57,297 bases of DNA from Gammaproteobacteria bacterium. GTDB lineage: Bacteria; Pseudomonadota; Gammaproteobacteria; Steroidobacterales; Steroidobacteraceae. The DNA is taken from contig PLET01000113.1 in the NCBI GenBank assembly GCA_003137095.1, positions 88,435 to 145,731 of the forward strand, written 5' to 3'. Below the pieces are notes generated by a model that had not been told where the DNA came from, made no database searches, and was given only the letters and a program-made list of their open reading frames with translations. Position numbers and translations under genes: made by a program. This document shows positions 25,936 through 34,371 of the stretch, piece by piece. The number at the start of each line of letters is the position of its first letter. The stretch's first letter is position 1.

Positions 25936-27177
25936 GTGACCTCGAGCGCGCCGCGGGTCGATTCCGAACGCCTCTGGGCCAGCCTCATGGAGATGGCCCG
26001 GATCGGCGCCGCGGCCGGCGGCGGCTGCAACCGCCAGGCGCTGACCGATGAGGACAAGACGGCCCGCGATCTGTTGATCGACTGGGGACGGGCGGCGGGC
26101 TGCAGTGTGTCCGTGGATGAGATCGGCAACGTGTTCCTGAGGAAGGACGGCCGGCGGCCGGCGGCGGATCCCGTGCTGATCGGCAGCCACCTCGACACCC
26201 AGGCCACCGGCGGCCGCTTCGACGGCGTCTACGGCGTGCTCGCCGGCCTGGAGGTATTGCGAACCCTCGATGATCACGGCCTGCGCTTGAACCGGTCCAT
26301 CGAGGTTGCGAGCTGGACCAACGAGGAGGGATGCCGATTCGCGCCGGCAATGCTGGGCTCGGGCGTGGTCGCAGGCGTGCATGATCTGGGCTACGCGTAT
26401 TCGCGTAGCGACGCGGCCGGACGGACCGTCCGCGAGGAGCTCGAGCGCATCGGCTATCGCGGCACGCAGCCCGCGAGGGCGCGGCCGTTTCGTGCCATGT
26501 TCGAGGCGCACATCGAACAAGGGCCCATTCTCGAGCAAAGCGGCAACACCATCGGCGTCGTCACCGGCATCCAGGGCGCCTATTGGCTCGATGTCACCCT
26601 CGACGGGGTTTCCTGCCATGCGGGACCGACCCCGATGGAGGATCGGCGCGATCCGTGGCGGGCGGCCTGTCCGGTGATCGAGGCAGCCTTCGCGCTGGCG
26701 CTCGCGCGGCCGCCGTGGGGCCGGGCCACCATCGGCGACGTCAAGGTGTTTCCCGGCGCCCGCAACACGGTGCCCCAGCGGCTCGTTATCTCGGTGGATC
26801 TGCGTCATCCCGAGGAAGCCACGCTCGCCGGCATGGTCGGCGAATTCGGCGAGCAGGTGGCGGCGCTCGCGGCGGCCGCCGGCCTGGACTTCCGGATCGA
26901 CCGGATTTGGCACATGCCGGCCACCTCCTTCGACGCCGCGCTGGTCGAGGTCATCGACACCGCGGCGGCGGCCCTGGGATTCAAGCATTGCAGGCTCGTC
27001 AGCGGCGCCGGGCACGATTCGCTGAACACCGCACGCTTCGCACCGACCGCCATGATCTTCGTGCCCTGCAAGGGCGGCCTCAGCCACAACGAGGCGGAGT
27101 CGGCCGCACCCGCCGATCTGGCGGCCGGCGCGGACGTGCTGCTGCATGCGGTGCTCGCGGTGGCGGACGGACCCTGA
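25936..27177 (+). CDS. M20-family Zn-dependent hydrolase (N-carbamoyl-L-amino acid hydrolase/allantoate amidohydrolase type)
   Basis: A 413-residue amidohydrolase of the AllC/HyuC/beta-ureidopropionase group. Metal-site residues are visible: His in IGSHLDTQ, Asp in GGRFDGVYG, the Glu pair in WTNEEGCRF, His in FEAHIEQGP and His in GGLSHNEAES near the C-terminus. It would release ammonia and CO2 from an N-carbamoyl group or open an allantoate-like ureide. It starts at GTG 25936 and lies one base before the next gene's GTG. A TACAAT hexamer at 25889-25894 could be a -10 but lacks a -35. Substrate remains open. Confidence 0.9.
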   Translation: MTSSAPRVDSERLWASLMEMARIGAAAGGGCNRQALTDEDKTARDLLIDWGRAAGCSVSVDEIGNVFLRKDGRRPAADPVLIGSHLDTQATGGRFDGVYGVLAGLEVLRTLDDHGLRLNRSIEVASWTNEEGCRFAPAMLGSGVVAGVHDLGYAYSRSDAAGRTVREELERIGYRGTQPARARPFRAMFEAHIEQGPILEQSGNTIGVVTGIQGAYWLDVTLDGVSCHAGPTPMEDRRDPWRAACPVIEAAFALALARPPWGRATIGDVKVFPGARNTVPQRLVISVDLRHPEEATLAGMVGEFGEQVAALAAAAGLDFRIDRIWHMPATSFDAALVEVIDTAAAALGFKHCRLVSGAGHDSLNTARFAPTAMIFVPCKGGLSHNEAESAAPADLAAGADVLLHAVLAVADGP

Positions 27178-27178
27178 C

Positions 27179-28084
27179 GTGCAGCTGCGCACGCGCATCG
27201 AGGGCGGCGGCACGCCACGAGCCGGCGGCTGGGGAGTCGACAGCGAATACGGCATGCTGCGCGACGTGCTGATCGGACCCGTCGATCACTTCTCGTGGCA
27301 GCCCGGCAATGCGGTGGCCGCGCGCGCCGCACGGCTGGGACTGCGTTTCGATTTCGATGCCGCCAGCAGGCAGTACGCGGAGATGATCGACGCCTACCGG
27401 CAGGCGGGCGTCGCGGTGCACATCCTGCCGCCGGACCCGCAACTCCCTTACCAGATATTCGCCCGCGACAGCAGCGCCATGACGCCCTGGGGAGCGCTCA
27501 TCCTGCAGCCGCAAAAGGCCTATCGCCGCGGAGAATACGCCGCCTGCCTGCGCTTTTATCTGGACGCCGGCATACCGATCTACGATCTGATCACGGCCGG
27601 CAATCTGGAAGGCGGGGATTTCATGGTGCTCAAGCCGGGTGTGGCCATCTGTGGATATTCCGGCGAGCGCTCCATCGAGCCGGCCGTGCGCCAGCTTCGG
27701 ACCTGGTTCGAGGCCGAAGGCTGGGAACTGCACGGCTACGCATTCGACCCGCATTTCCTGCATCTGGACGTGCAGATGGGCATGCTCACCGAGGGTCTCG
27801 CGGTGGTCTGCGTCGAGGCGGTGGAACCCGAGCTGCTCGACTGGCTGCGCGCCCGGCGCATCCGCACCATCGCCATATCCTATGCCGACAGCATGCAGCT
27901 GGGCAGCAACGTCGTCTCGCTGGGCGCGGATCGGGTATTGGTGCCGGCGAGCAGCAGGAATCTGATTGCGGCATGCCGTGCCGAGGGGCTGACGGTATAC
28001 GATCCCGACGTCTCGATGATCAGCAGCGGCGGCGGTGCCGTGCACTGCATGTGCCAGGCTCTCAGACGCGATTCCGTCGCGTAG
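27179..28084 (+). CDS. Dimethylarginine dimethylaminohydrolase/arginine deiminase-like enzyme
   Basis: A 301-residue member of the guanidino-group-modifying superfamily. Substrate-binding GNLEGGDFMVL, a central His in PHFLHLDVQMG and the C-terminal SGGGAVHCMCQAL with nucleophile Cys290 match DDAH and related deiminases. The GTG start at 27179 sits one base after the M20 hydrolase stop, which indicates coupled translation. By family it hydrolyses a guanidino carbon to a ureido product plus amine or ammonia. The operon neighbours (permease and carbamoyl hydrolase) would import the compound and process the ureido product. Whether the substrate is methylated arginine or another guanidine is not decidable here. 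Confidence 0.85.
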   Translation: MQLRTRIEGGGTPRAGGWGVDSEYGMLRDVLIGPVDHFSWQPGNAVAARAARLGLRFDFDAASRQYAEMIDAYRQAGVAVHILPPDPQLPYQIFARDSSAMTPWGALILQPQKAYRRGEYAACLRFYLDAGIPIYDLITAGNLEGGDFMVLKPGVAICGYSGERSIEPAVRQLRTWFEAEGWELHGYAFDPHFLHLDVQMGMLTEGLAVVCVEAVEPELLDWLRARRIRTIAISYADSMQLGSNVVSLGADRVLVPASSRNLIAACRAEGLTVYDPDVSMISSGGGAVHCMCQALRRDSVA

Positions 28085-28118
28085 ACTGCGACTCACGGAC
28101 AGGCCAGGGGGATTTGAC

Positions 28119-28952
28119 ATGACTGCGGATCTGAGTACGCTCGCGACGGCCAAGAGCACACTGATCGATCTGGCGATACGCTTCGGGCCCAAACTGTTCG
28201 TGGCGATGCTCATCATGATTGCCGGCTTCGTGGTGGGAGGCTGGGTGGCCCGCGCGGTCGGCCGGGCATTGCACCGGCTGGAGCTGGAGCCGCCGGTGCG
28301 GCAGCTGCTGACGCGGCTGGCGCGCGTCCTGGTGCTCGGCCTGTTCATCATCATGGCGTTGCAGAATCTCGGCGTCGAACTGCTGCCGCTGATCGCCGGT
28401 CTGAGCGTGGCGGGCGCCGGCCTCGCGCTCGCCACCCAGGGCGTACTGAGCAACATGGTGGCGGGTCTGACGATCATCTTCACCAAGCCCTACCGCGTCG
28501 GCGATTACGTTGCCATCGTCGGCGTCGAAGGCCGCGTCGACGCGATCTCCATGTTCAACACCGTGCTGCTGCACCCGGATCAATCCCGGGTGGTGGTTCC
28601 GAACCGCAAGATCGTTGGCGAGATCCTGCACAATTACGGCCGCATCCGCCAGACCGACCTGAAGGTCAACGTCGCCTATGAGTCGGATCTGCCGCGCGCA
28701 CTCGGCATGCTGCGCGATCTGGTGCGCGCCAATCCGCGCGTCCTTGCCGAGCCCGCGCCGGTCATCCAGATCGTCGGGCTGGGCGACTCGGCGGTGCAGA
28801 TCGCGGTAAAGCCGTGGATCGCCGTGACGGACTACAGTGCGGTTCCCGGGGAACTGAATCTCACGATCGTCGAGACGCTGCGGCAGCACGGCATTACGAT
28901 ACCCTATCCGCAGCACGAGGTTCGCCTGATCGGCGGCACCTCGAAAATTTGA
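28119..28952 (+). CDS. mscS: Small-conductance mechanosensitive channel (MscS family)
   Basis: A 277-residue inner-membrane channel of basic MscS size. Three N-terminal helices lead to the pore helix with GLSVAGAGLALATQGVLSNM, followed by the FTKPYRVGDYV beta-domain entry and the PNRKIVGEILHN segment. It opens on membrane tension to release solutes during osmotic downshock. ATG 28119 is chosen because the family N-terminus starts there. It lies 34 bp after the DDAH-like gene and 16 bp before the HdeD-like gene, so co-transcription with the latter is likely. Confidence 0.93.
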   Translation: MTADLSTLATAKSTLIDLAIRFGPKLFVAMLIMIAGFVVGGWVARAVGRALHRLELEPPVRQLLTRLARVLVLGLFIIMALQNLGVELLPLIAGLSVAGAGLALATQGVLSNMVAGLTIIFTKPYRVGDYVAIVGVEGRVDAISMFNTVLLHPDQSRVVVPNRKIVGEILHNYGRIRQTDLKVNVAYESDLPRALGMLRDLVRANPRVLAEPAPVIQIVGLGDSAVQIAVKPWIAVTDYSAVPGELNLTIVETLRQHGITIPYPQHEVRLIGGTSKI

Positions 28953-28968
28953 TCACCAGGAGAACGGC

Positions 28969-29565
28969 ATGTCCATCGGCAAATCAGACATCGAACGGAT
29001 GCAGGCGGACGTCGGCGCGACGCTGCAGAATCATTGGAAACTCTTTCTGGTCGAGGGCATCGTTCTGGTGCTCCTGGGTGTGGCGGCCATCGCCCTGCCG
29101 CCGCTCGCCACGGTCGCCGTGGAGATCGTCATCGGCTGGCTGCTGCTGGTCAGCGGATTGGTGGGCCTGATCAGCACGTTCTGGATGCACCGGGCACCCG
29201 GATTCTGGTGGTCCCTGCTGTCCGCCGTCGTGGCGATCGCCGCCGGCGTGCTGCTGCTGCGCTGGCCGCTCTCCGGGGCGCTCTCGCTCACCATCGTTCT
29301 GACCGCGTTTCTGTGCATCGAGGGCGTGGCGTCGATACTCTACGCCCTCGAACACAAGCGCGAACTGTCGGGACGATGGGGCATGATGCTCGCGAGCGGC
29401 GTCATCGACCTGTTCCTCGCGGGCATGATCTTCCTCGGTCTGCCGGCCACCGCGGCCTGGGCGATCGGCCTGCTGGTGGGTGTCAACCTGGTATTCGGCG
29501 GCTCGGCCGTGATCTCCATGGCACTGCATGCCCGCAGCGCCGCTCCCCGCACGGCGGGCACGTGA
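28969..29565 (+). CDS. HdeD/DUF308 family membrane protein
   Basis: A 198-residue protein with six membrane helices arranged as three DUF308 repeats, each with an AxxLxxWP or GxxxL pattern (for example GVLLLRWPLSGALSLTIVL). HdeD proteins are associated with acid resistance at high cell density in E. coli. AGGAGAA lies before ATG 28969. The neighbouring mechanosensitive channel suggests a membrane-stress context. Confidence 0.88.
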   Translation: MSIGKSDIERMQADVGATLQNHWKLFLVEGIVLVLLGVAAIALPPLATVAVEIVIGWLLLVSGLVGLISTFWMHRAPGFWWSLLSAVVAIAAGVLLLRWPLSGALSLTIVLTAFLCIEGVASILYALEHKRELSGRWGMMLASGVIDLFLAGMIFLGLPATAAWAIGLLVGVNLVFGGSAVISMALHARSAAPRTAGT

Positions 29566-29580
29566 CTCAAGGGGCCTGAC

Positions 29581-29847
29581 TCAATAGGGGCAGATCTCGC
29601 CGATCAGGCGGGCATCGACGTCGCTTTCGGCGGTCAGCCAATCATCGAGCTCGTGGCCGGGCGCGAATCCGCGATGCTCGGCCAGATAATACGCGGCTTG
29701 TGCGATGCACGTGGCCCGATCCTCGGCAAAGTGCGGAACGACGCGCGCCGGACCGGCTGTCGTCTTGGCCCGCGCGCCCCCGCTCACCGGTGTCGGTGGC
29801 GCCGGCGTCATCGCGGCTCGTTCCAGGCAGGCTTGTTCGGTGTGCAT
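29581..29847 (-). CDS. Small DUF2934-domain protein
   Basis: An 88-residue soluble protein. Residues about 45-80 (CIAQAAYYLAEHRGFAPGHE, then DDWLTAESDV) match the DUF2934 motif of alternating Ala, aromatic and Glu residues. ATG 29847 has AAGGAG upstream. Its function is unknown; such genes often sit beside stress-response genes, as this one does (UspA, APH-like fusion, FixJ regulator). Confidence 0.85.
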   Translation of the reverse strand: MHTEQACLERAAMTPAPPTPVSGGARAKTTAGPARVVPHFAEDRATCIAQAAYYLAEHRGFAPGHELDDWLTAESDVDARLIGEICPY

Positions 29848-29890
29848 GAGCTTCTCCTTGGAACGGGATGCTGGCGCAAGCGCCGCGAGA

Positions 29891-29910
29891 GGGGAATTCG
29901 TAGATTCCCC
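29891..29910. promoter_or_regulatory. Perfect palindromic element in a divergent intergenic region
   Basis: GGGGAAT and ATTCCCC are separated by six bases (TCGTAG), midway between the divergent DUF2934 and APH-like fusion genes. A second overlapping repeat, CGTAG/CTACG, spans 29899-29914. The position suits an operator for a two-fold symmetric regulator; which one is unknown. Confidence 0.4.
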
Positions 29911-29971
29911 TACGCGATCGCTGCAACCGCGCATGGACCCCACGGCATCTTGGCGTAGCATCGATTTTGGA

Positions 29972-31561
29972 ATGCCTATGTTCAACCCCGACGACATGCT
30001 CGCCGCTCTGGTCTACCCGCATCCGGTTGGCCGGCTGGAGCTGCGTGAGACGGCGATTTCGTGGATCTTCCTCACCGGTCTGTTCGCCTACAAGGTCCAG
30101 AAGCCGGTCAAATTGGAGTTTCTGGACGCCTCGACCCTGGACCGCCGCCACGATCTGTGCGAGGAGGAGCTGCGGCTCAACCGGCGGCTGGCGTGCGACC
30201 TGTACCTCGACGTGGTGCCCTTGACGCAGACACCGGAAGGACTGCGCATCGGAGGCCACGGTCTCATCGTCGAGTACGCCGTGCGCATGAAGCAATTCGA
30301 CGCCTCTCAGGAATTGTGCAATCTGCTCGACCGCGACGCCGTGGAGCCCGCGGAGCTCGGCGAACTGGCGGCGCTTCTGGTGGATTTTCACGCGCGCGCC
30401 CCGCAGGCGGCGCGGGAAGCGGATTTTCCCCATACCCGGCAGTTGCACGACGCGGTGCTCGGCAACCTGGCCGTGCTGCTCGCGCATCGCGACGCCGATT
30501 CGGACATGCCCGAAATGGGTTCGCTCATCGATTTCACCCACGATTTCCTGCATGACTCCCTCGGACGGTTGCGCCTGCGCGAGCAGGCGGGGTTCATCCG
30601 CGAGTGTCATGGCGATCTGCATTCACGCAACATCGTGCGCTGGCGCGGGCATTTGGTGCCGTTCGACTGTCTGGAATTCGACCCGAAGCTGCGCTGGATC
30701 GATGTGATGAACGACATCGCGTTCCTGGTGATGGATCTGATTGCGCACGGCCGCAGCGACCTAGCGTTCTGCTTCCTGAACGCCTATCTCGAAGGCAGCG
30801 GCGACTACGATGGTCTGCGGCTGCTGAAGTTCTACGGCGTATATCGGGCGTTGGTGCGCGCCATGGTCGATTCCATCGGCATCGAACGCAATCCGGCGCA
30901 GCGCGACACGCTGCGCCACCGTCTGCGCACGAGACTCGAAACCGCCGCCGGACTCATCGGCGCACCGGCGCCGACGCTGGTGATCATGCACGGCCCCGCC
31001 GCCTCCGGAAAATCCTGGTTGAGCGAGCGGCTGTGCGTCGGGCTGGGTGCGGTGCGGATCCGCTCGGACGTGGAGCGCAAGCGTCTGTTCGGCGCCGCAT
31101 CCGATGGGGGTTACCTGCGGGGCATCTACACGCCGGAACTCAGCCGCCGCACCTACGCGCATCTGCGCGATTGCGCCGAGAGCTGTCTGTTGGGCGGCCT
31201 GCATGCCGTGATCGACGCCGCGTTCCTCGATGCCGTGGAACGCGCCTCGTTCCTGTGCCTGGCCGAGCGCAATGGCTGTCCCTTCGTGATCGTCGCGTGC
31301 AGCGTGGAGCGCGGCGAACAGCGGCGGCGCATCGAATCGCGCCGCGGTCTGGATCCGTCTGACGCCGGCATGGCCGTGCTCGAGAACCAGCTGCTGCACA
31401 TGCAGCCGTTGAGCGCGGTCGAGCGTGCGCATGCCGTGTCGGCCGACACCCGTGAAGCGCAGATCAGTCGGACGGTGCTGGCGGCGATCCGCGGCGTGCA
31501 AGATGCCTATGCACCAGCCGCCGCGCGCCGCGCGGTCCCGGGAAGGACCGCCCCCGGTTGA
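29972..31561 (+). CDS. Aminoglycoside-phosphotransferase-like kinase fused to P-loop ATPase
   Basis: A 529-residue two-domain protein. The N-terminal ~330 residues form an APH/choline-kinase-like domain with the catalytic loop CHGDLHSRNIV (Asp215) and the metal-binding DCLEFDPKLR. A zeta-toxin-like P-loop kinase follows, with HGPAASGKSW (Lys347) and an IRSDVERKRLFG motif. ATG 29972 is the first plausible start (a second in-frame ATG is at 29978); the upstream in-frame opening crosses the divergent gene. This fusion is common in Proteobacteria beside universal stress proteins, but its substrate is unknown. It does not by itself indicate antibiotic resistance. Confidence 0.88.
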   Translation: MPMFNPDDMLAALVYPHPVGRLELRETAISWIFLTGLFAYKVQKPVKLEFLDASTLDRRHDLCEEELRLNRRLACDLYLDVVPLTQTPEGLRIGGHGLIVEYAVRMKQFDASQELCNLLDRDAVEPAELGELAALLVDFHARAPQAAREADFPHTRQLHDAVLGNLAVLLAHRDADSDMPEMGSLIDFTHDFLHDSLGRLRLREQAGFIRECHGDLHSRNIVRWRGHLVPFDCLEFDPKLRWIDVMNDIAFLVMDLIAHGRSDLAFCFLNAYLEGSGDYDGLRLLKFYGVYRALVRAMVDSIGIERNPAQRDTLRHRLRTRLETAAGLIGAPAPTLVIMHGPAASGKSWLSERLCVGLGAVRIRSDVERKRLFGAASDGGYLRGIYTPELSRRTYAHLRDCAESCLLGGLHAVIDAAFLDAVERASFLCLAERNGCPFVIVACSVERGEQRRRIESRRGLDPSDAGMAVLENQLLHMQPLSAVERAHAVSADTREAQISRTVLAAIRGVQDAYAPAAARRAVPGRTAPG

Positions 31562-31569
31562 TCGGGGGG

Positions 31570-32061
31570 TCAGGCCGCCGAGGCGACCGATGCGCCGGAG
31601 CCCCTGGCCGTGGTGTGCGCCGCACCGCGCACCAGCAGCACCGGCACGGCGGCGGCGCGCAGCACCTGTTCGGCATCGCTGCCCAGGGCGACGCGCAGCA
31701 GACCGCGTCGGCCATGCGTTCCCATGACGATCAGATCGGCGGGCCACTCCCTGGCCTGCGCGAGGATCAGATCCGCCGCAGGCCCACCGATCGATTCGAG
31801 CAGCACGCATTCCGCTTTGATGCCCTGGCCCTGCGCCGCGGCCGCGGCCGCATCGAGTACGCCCTGGCCGGATTCGCGCAGCGACCTGAACAAATCGTTC
31901 GCGTACATACCCGGGCTGTAGGTGTAATCCAGGATGAATTCATTGACCACGTGCACCAGGCGGATTTTGCTGCCGTGAATCTTCGCGAGCTTGATCGCCT
32001 CATTGAGGCCCCTCGTCGACGTCTCGCTGCCATCGACGGGAACCAGGATTTTTGCATACAT
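31570..32061 (-). CDS. Universal stress protein UspA family
   Basis: A 163-residue single-domain Usp. It begins YAKILVPVDGSETS, and the ATP-binding motif GTHGRRGLLRVALGSDAEQVLR carries the G-2x-G-9x-G(S) pattern, so it should bind ATP. GAGGAG stands upstream of ATG 32061. The C-terminal ~18 residues are Ala/Gly/Ser-rich and probably disordered. It is nine bases from the convergent APH-like fusion gene. Confidence 0.94.
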   Translation of the reverse strand: MYAKILVPVDGSETSTRGLNEAIKLAKIHGSKIRLVHVVNEFILDYTYSPGMYANDLFRSLRESGQGVLDAAAAAAQGQGIKAECVLLESIGGPAADLILAQAREWPADLIVMGTHGRRGLLRVALGSDAEQVLRAAAVPVLLVRGAAHTTARGSGASVASAA

Positions 32062-32210
32062 TCGATGTCTCCTCTTCGATGCGGCGTTATCGCTTTCTGT
32101 GCAGGCCTATCTAGCACCCACTCGCGGCCCCCGACTGTTCGGAGTTTCCACCCGGGATTTCGGCTAGTGCGTACAGGTTGACGCGGTGCGATGCGCCCGG
32201 CAGCCGGCGG

Positions 32211-32624
32211 CTAGCGCGCCGACGACGACGCAAAAAACTCGTGCACCTTGGCCTGGATCTGCCGATCGGTCATCCGGTCGGCGGTCTCGATCGCCTGCAC
32301 CCGCGCGCCGGACTTGTTGCCCTGCAGACGCTTTTCGAGCTCGCCTTTGGCCTCTCCCGGACCGAAAATGAACAGTGCACCGGCCTCATGAACCGCCGCG
32401 ATGACCGAGTCATAGTAGCCGTTCAGTTCTCCGGTCAGCGCACGCTGGCGTTTGTCGTCGGCCGGCACTTGGCGGGCCTCATAGCTGCCCTTCATGGGCG
32501 AATCACCGCTGCGCTCGGGGTGTTTCTCGACATGCGAGTCGATGACGAGCGTGCGCTCCTGCGCACCCACCAGGACGATGACCGCCCGCCGATGATCGAT
32601 CCATATTCCAGCCTTGTTGCTCAA
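32211..32624 (-). CDS. eRF1-like (baeRF-type) translational machinery protein
   Basis: 137 residues from a TTG start at 32624, placed by AAGGAG nine bases upstream; an overlapping ATG (CGTTGA frame) terminates at once. The start IWIDHRRAVIV, the central GELNGYYDSVIAAV with ALFIFGPGEAKGELEKRL, and the end RQIQAKVHEFF resemble the bacterial eRF1 domain 2/3-like family often labelled translational machinery protein. A role in ribosome rescue or stress has been proposed for relatives but is not established. Its place beside UspA supports a stress function. Confidence 0.7.
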   Translation of the reverse strand: MSNKAGIWIDHRRAVIVLVGAQERTLVIDSHVEKHPERSGDSPMKGSYEARQVPADDKRQRALTGELNGYYDSVIAAVHEAGALFIFGPGEAKGELEKRLQGNKSGARVQAIETADRMTDRQIQAKVHEFFASSSAR

Positions 32625-32709
32625 CGCATTCTCCTTGCTATGGTCCGCCACGCGGCCAGTATGCGCTTGTGGACGGCAAATTGACGGTGGCCGCCTGGGC
32701 GGCAAGGTT

Positions 32710-33348
32710 TCAACCGGAATCGGTCATGCCGAGGTGCAGCTTCACCAGATGCGCCACCGAACGCGCCGCCATCTTCTCCATGACCTTGGCCCGATGGATC
32801 TCAACCGTCCGCTCGCTCAATCCCAGATCGATTGCGATGACCTTGTTCGGCGCACCGTCCACCACCAGGGCCATCACCTGGCGTTCGCGCGGCGTCAAGG
32901 TTTCGTGCCGCCGCGTCACTTCCGCGCGCTTGGCGAGGGTGTCGCGGTGGTCCGAATCGACCAGCAGGGCGTGGTTGATGCTGTCCAGCAGATCCTGGTC
33001 GCGAAATGGCTTCTGGATGAATTCGAACGCCCCGTCCTTCATCGCCTGCACGGCCATCGGAATGTCGCCGTGACCGGTGATGAAGATCACCGGCATCATC
33101 GACCCCGTGCGGTTGATGTGCTGCTGCAACTCCAGACCGCTCATCCCCGGCATGCGCATGTCGAGCACCAGACAACCGGATGCGTCGGGTTTGAAGGTCA
33201 CCAGAAATTCCTGCGGACTTGCGAACGCCTCGGTCTTGTAGCCCACGGTATTGAGCAGCAGGCTCAAGGCGCGCCGCATGCCGTCGTCGTCATCGACGAT
33301 GTACACGGTGGGGGCGTCGGATGCAGTGTCCAGCGCTTTTGCCATCAT
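32710..33348 (-). CDS. FixJ-type response regulator
   Basis: A 212-residue regulator with a receiver domain (acidic pocket DDDD near residues 19-22, phosphoacceptor Asp63 in LVLDMRMPGMSG, Lys in FIQKPF) and a C-terminal LuxR-type helix-turn-helix (LTPRERQVMALVVDGAPNKV, then SERTVEIHRAKVMEKM). Either of two adjacent ATG codons (33348, 33345) may start it. The stop of the kinase gene lies eight bases upstream, so the two form a pair. FixJ-type regulators often control oxygen or redox genes; its targets here are unknown, though the adjacent stress genes are candidates. Confidence 0.93.
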   Translation of the reverse strand: MMAKALDTASDAPTVYIVDDDDGMRRALSLLLNTVGYKTEAFASPQEFLVTFKPDASGCLVLDMRMPGMSGLELQQHINRTGSMMPVIFITGHGDIPMAVQAMKDGAFEFIQKPFRDQDLLDSINHALLVDSDHRDTLAKRAEVTRRHETLTPRERQVMALVVDGAPNKVIAIDLGLSERTVEIHRAKVMEKMAARSVAHLVKLHLGMTDSG

Positions 33349-33356
33349 TGCACGCC

Positions 33357-34103
33357 TCAAGGTCTGGTGATCGGCAGGCGGAACCAGAAGCGGCTGCCGC
33401 CTCGGTTGGGGCTTTCGAAGCCGATGCTGCCCTCGTGTGCTTCGATCGCCGCGCGGCTGGACGCGAGTCCGAGCCCGGTACCCCGCCGCTTGGTGGTGAA
33501 GAACGGCACGAATAGCTGATCGCGAATGTCGTCCGAGATGCCGGCGCCGGAGTCGCTCACACTGGTCTCCACGTGGTAGCGGTCGGCGCGCACATTGACG
33601 TGTACTAGGGATTCTCCGCCCGATTGCAGGCTGGCGTCCAGCCCGTTTTGCACCAGGGAGAAGACCACGTGCTGTATCCTCAGCCGGTCGACCGACACCT
33701 CGGGCAGCGACGCCGGCACATCGAGGCTCAGAGCGACCTCGGCCGCCTGTGCCATCAACTCGAGCACGGGACGTAATTCCTCGATGAGTTCGCCCATCCG
33801 GCACTCCTCCCGCATCGGCTCGGTCTGATCGAACAGGCGCCGGATGCGCCGGATGCCCTCGCCGGCTTTCAGCGCCTGGGTGTTGATGTCCAGAAACACG
33901 TCCAACGCCCGCGCGACCAGCGGCTCGGGCCGGTTCAGCAGCCGGCTGCCCGCCTGCGAATAGGCCGCTATCGCACCCAGGGGTTGATTCAATTCATGCG
34001 CGATGCCACTGGCCATTTCCGCCAGTGCCGAGATCCGCGACATATCCATGAGGCGCCTGAGAACAGCTTCGGATTCCGCTGAGTTTAAGTCGAGTTTGTT
34101 CAA
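33357..34103 (-). CDS. Soluble histidine kinase without sensor domain (FixL/NtrB-like core)
   Basis: A 248-residue kinase core. The phosphoacceptor His36 lies in MASGIAHELNQPLGAIAAYS. The N box (VQNGLDAS), G1 (DSGAGI) and the KRRGTGLGLASSRAAIEAHEG G2 box are intact. Only about 20 residues precede the dimerisation helix, with no PAS, GAF or membrane segment. The start is a TTG at 34103, and an ATG at 34049 would shorten it further. It must sense through another protein, or act as a phosphotransfer input for the downstream FixJ-type regulator. Confidence 0.9.
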   Translation of the reverse strand: MNKLDLNSAESEAVLRRLMDMSRISALAEMASGIAHELNQPLGAIAAYSQAGSRLLNRPEPLVARALDVFLDINTQALKAGEGIRRIRRLFDQTEPMREECRMGELIEELRPVLELMAQAAEVALSLDVPASLPEVSVDRLRIQHVVFSLVQNGLDASLQSGGESLVHVNVRADRYHVETSVSDSGAGISDDIRDQLFVPFFTTKRRGTGLGLASSRAAIEAHEGSIGFESPNRGGSRFWFRLPITRP

Positions 34104-34371
34104 TGGGTGTCCGTGTGCGGGCCGCTCCCCGCCGGGGTCTCGCGACGGCCGATGCCAAATTCAGGTCAGTGTGCCGGGCTGGGAGCGGCCGTGCACTTGG
34201 GGTTTTCCGAAGTGGCCTGCGACAGACCCCTAGCCGCCATCGCCCATGTCTGGCAGCGTACAGACGGCGGTAACGCCGGCGCCCAGACTCTGAGCCGTCG
34301 TTCATCGGATGAGGGGAGGCCATGCGTGCCAGTGTGGGAAATCTGCAGCAGCGGAGCGGGGGTTAAACCTC

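Noticed and set aside
29972..31561. Aminoglycoside resistance gene
   Set aside because: The APH-like domain is fused to a P-loop kinase and belongs to a widespread stress-associated family rather than to known resistance enzymes.
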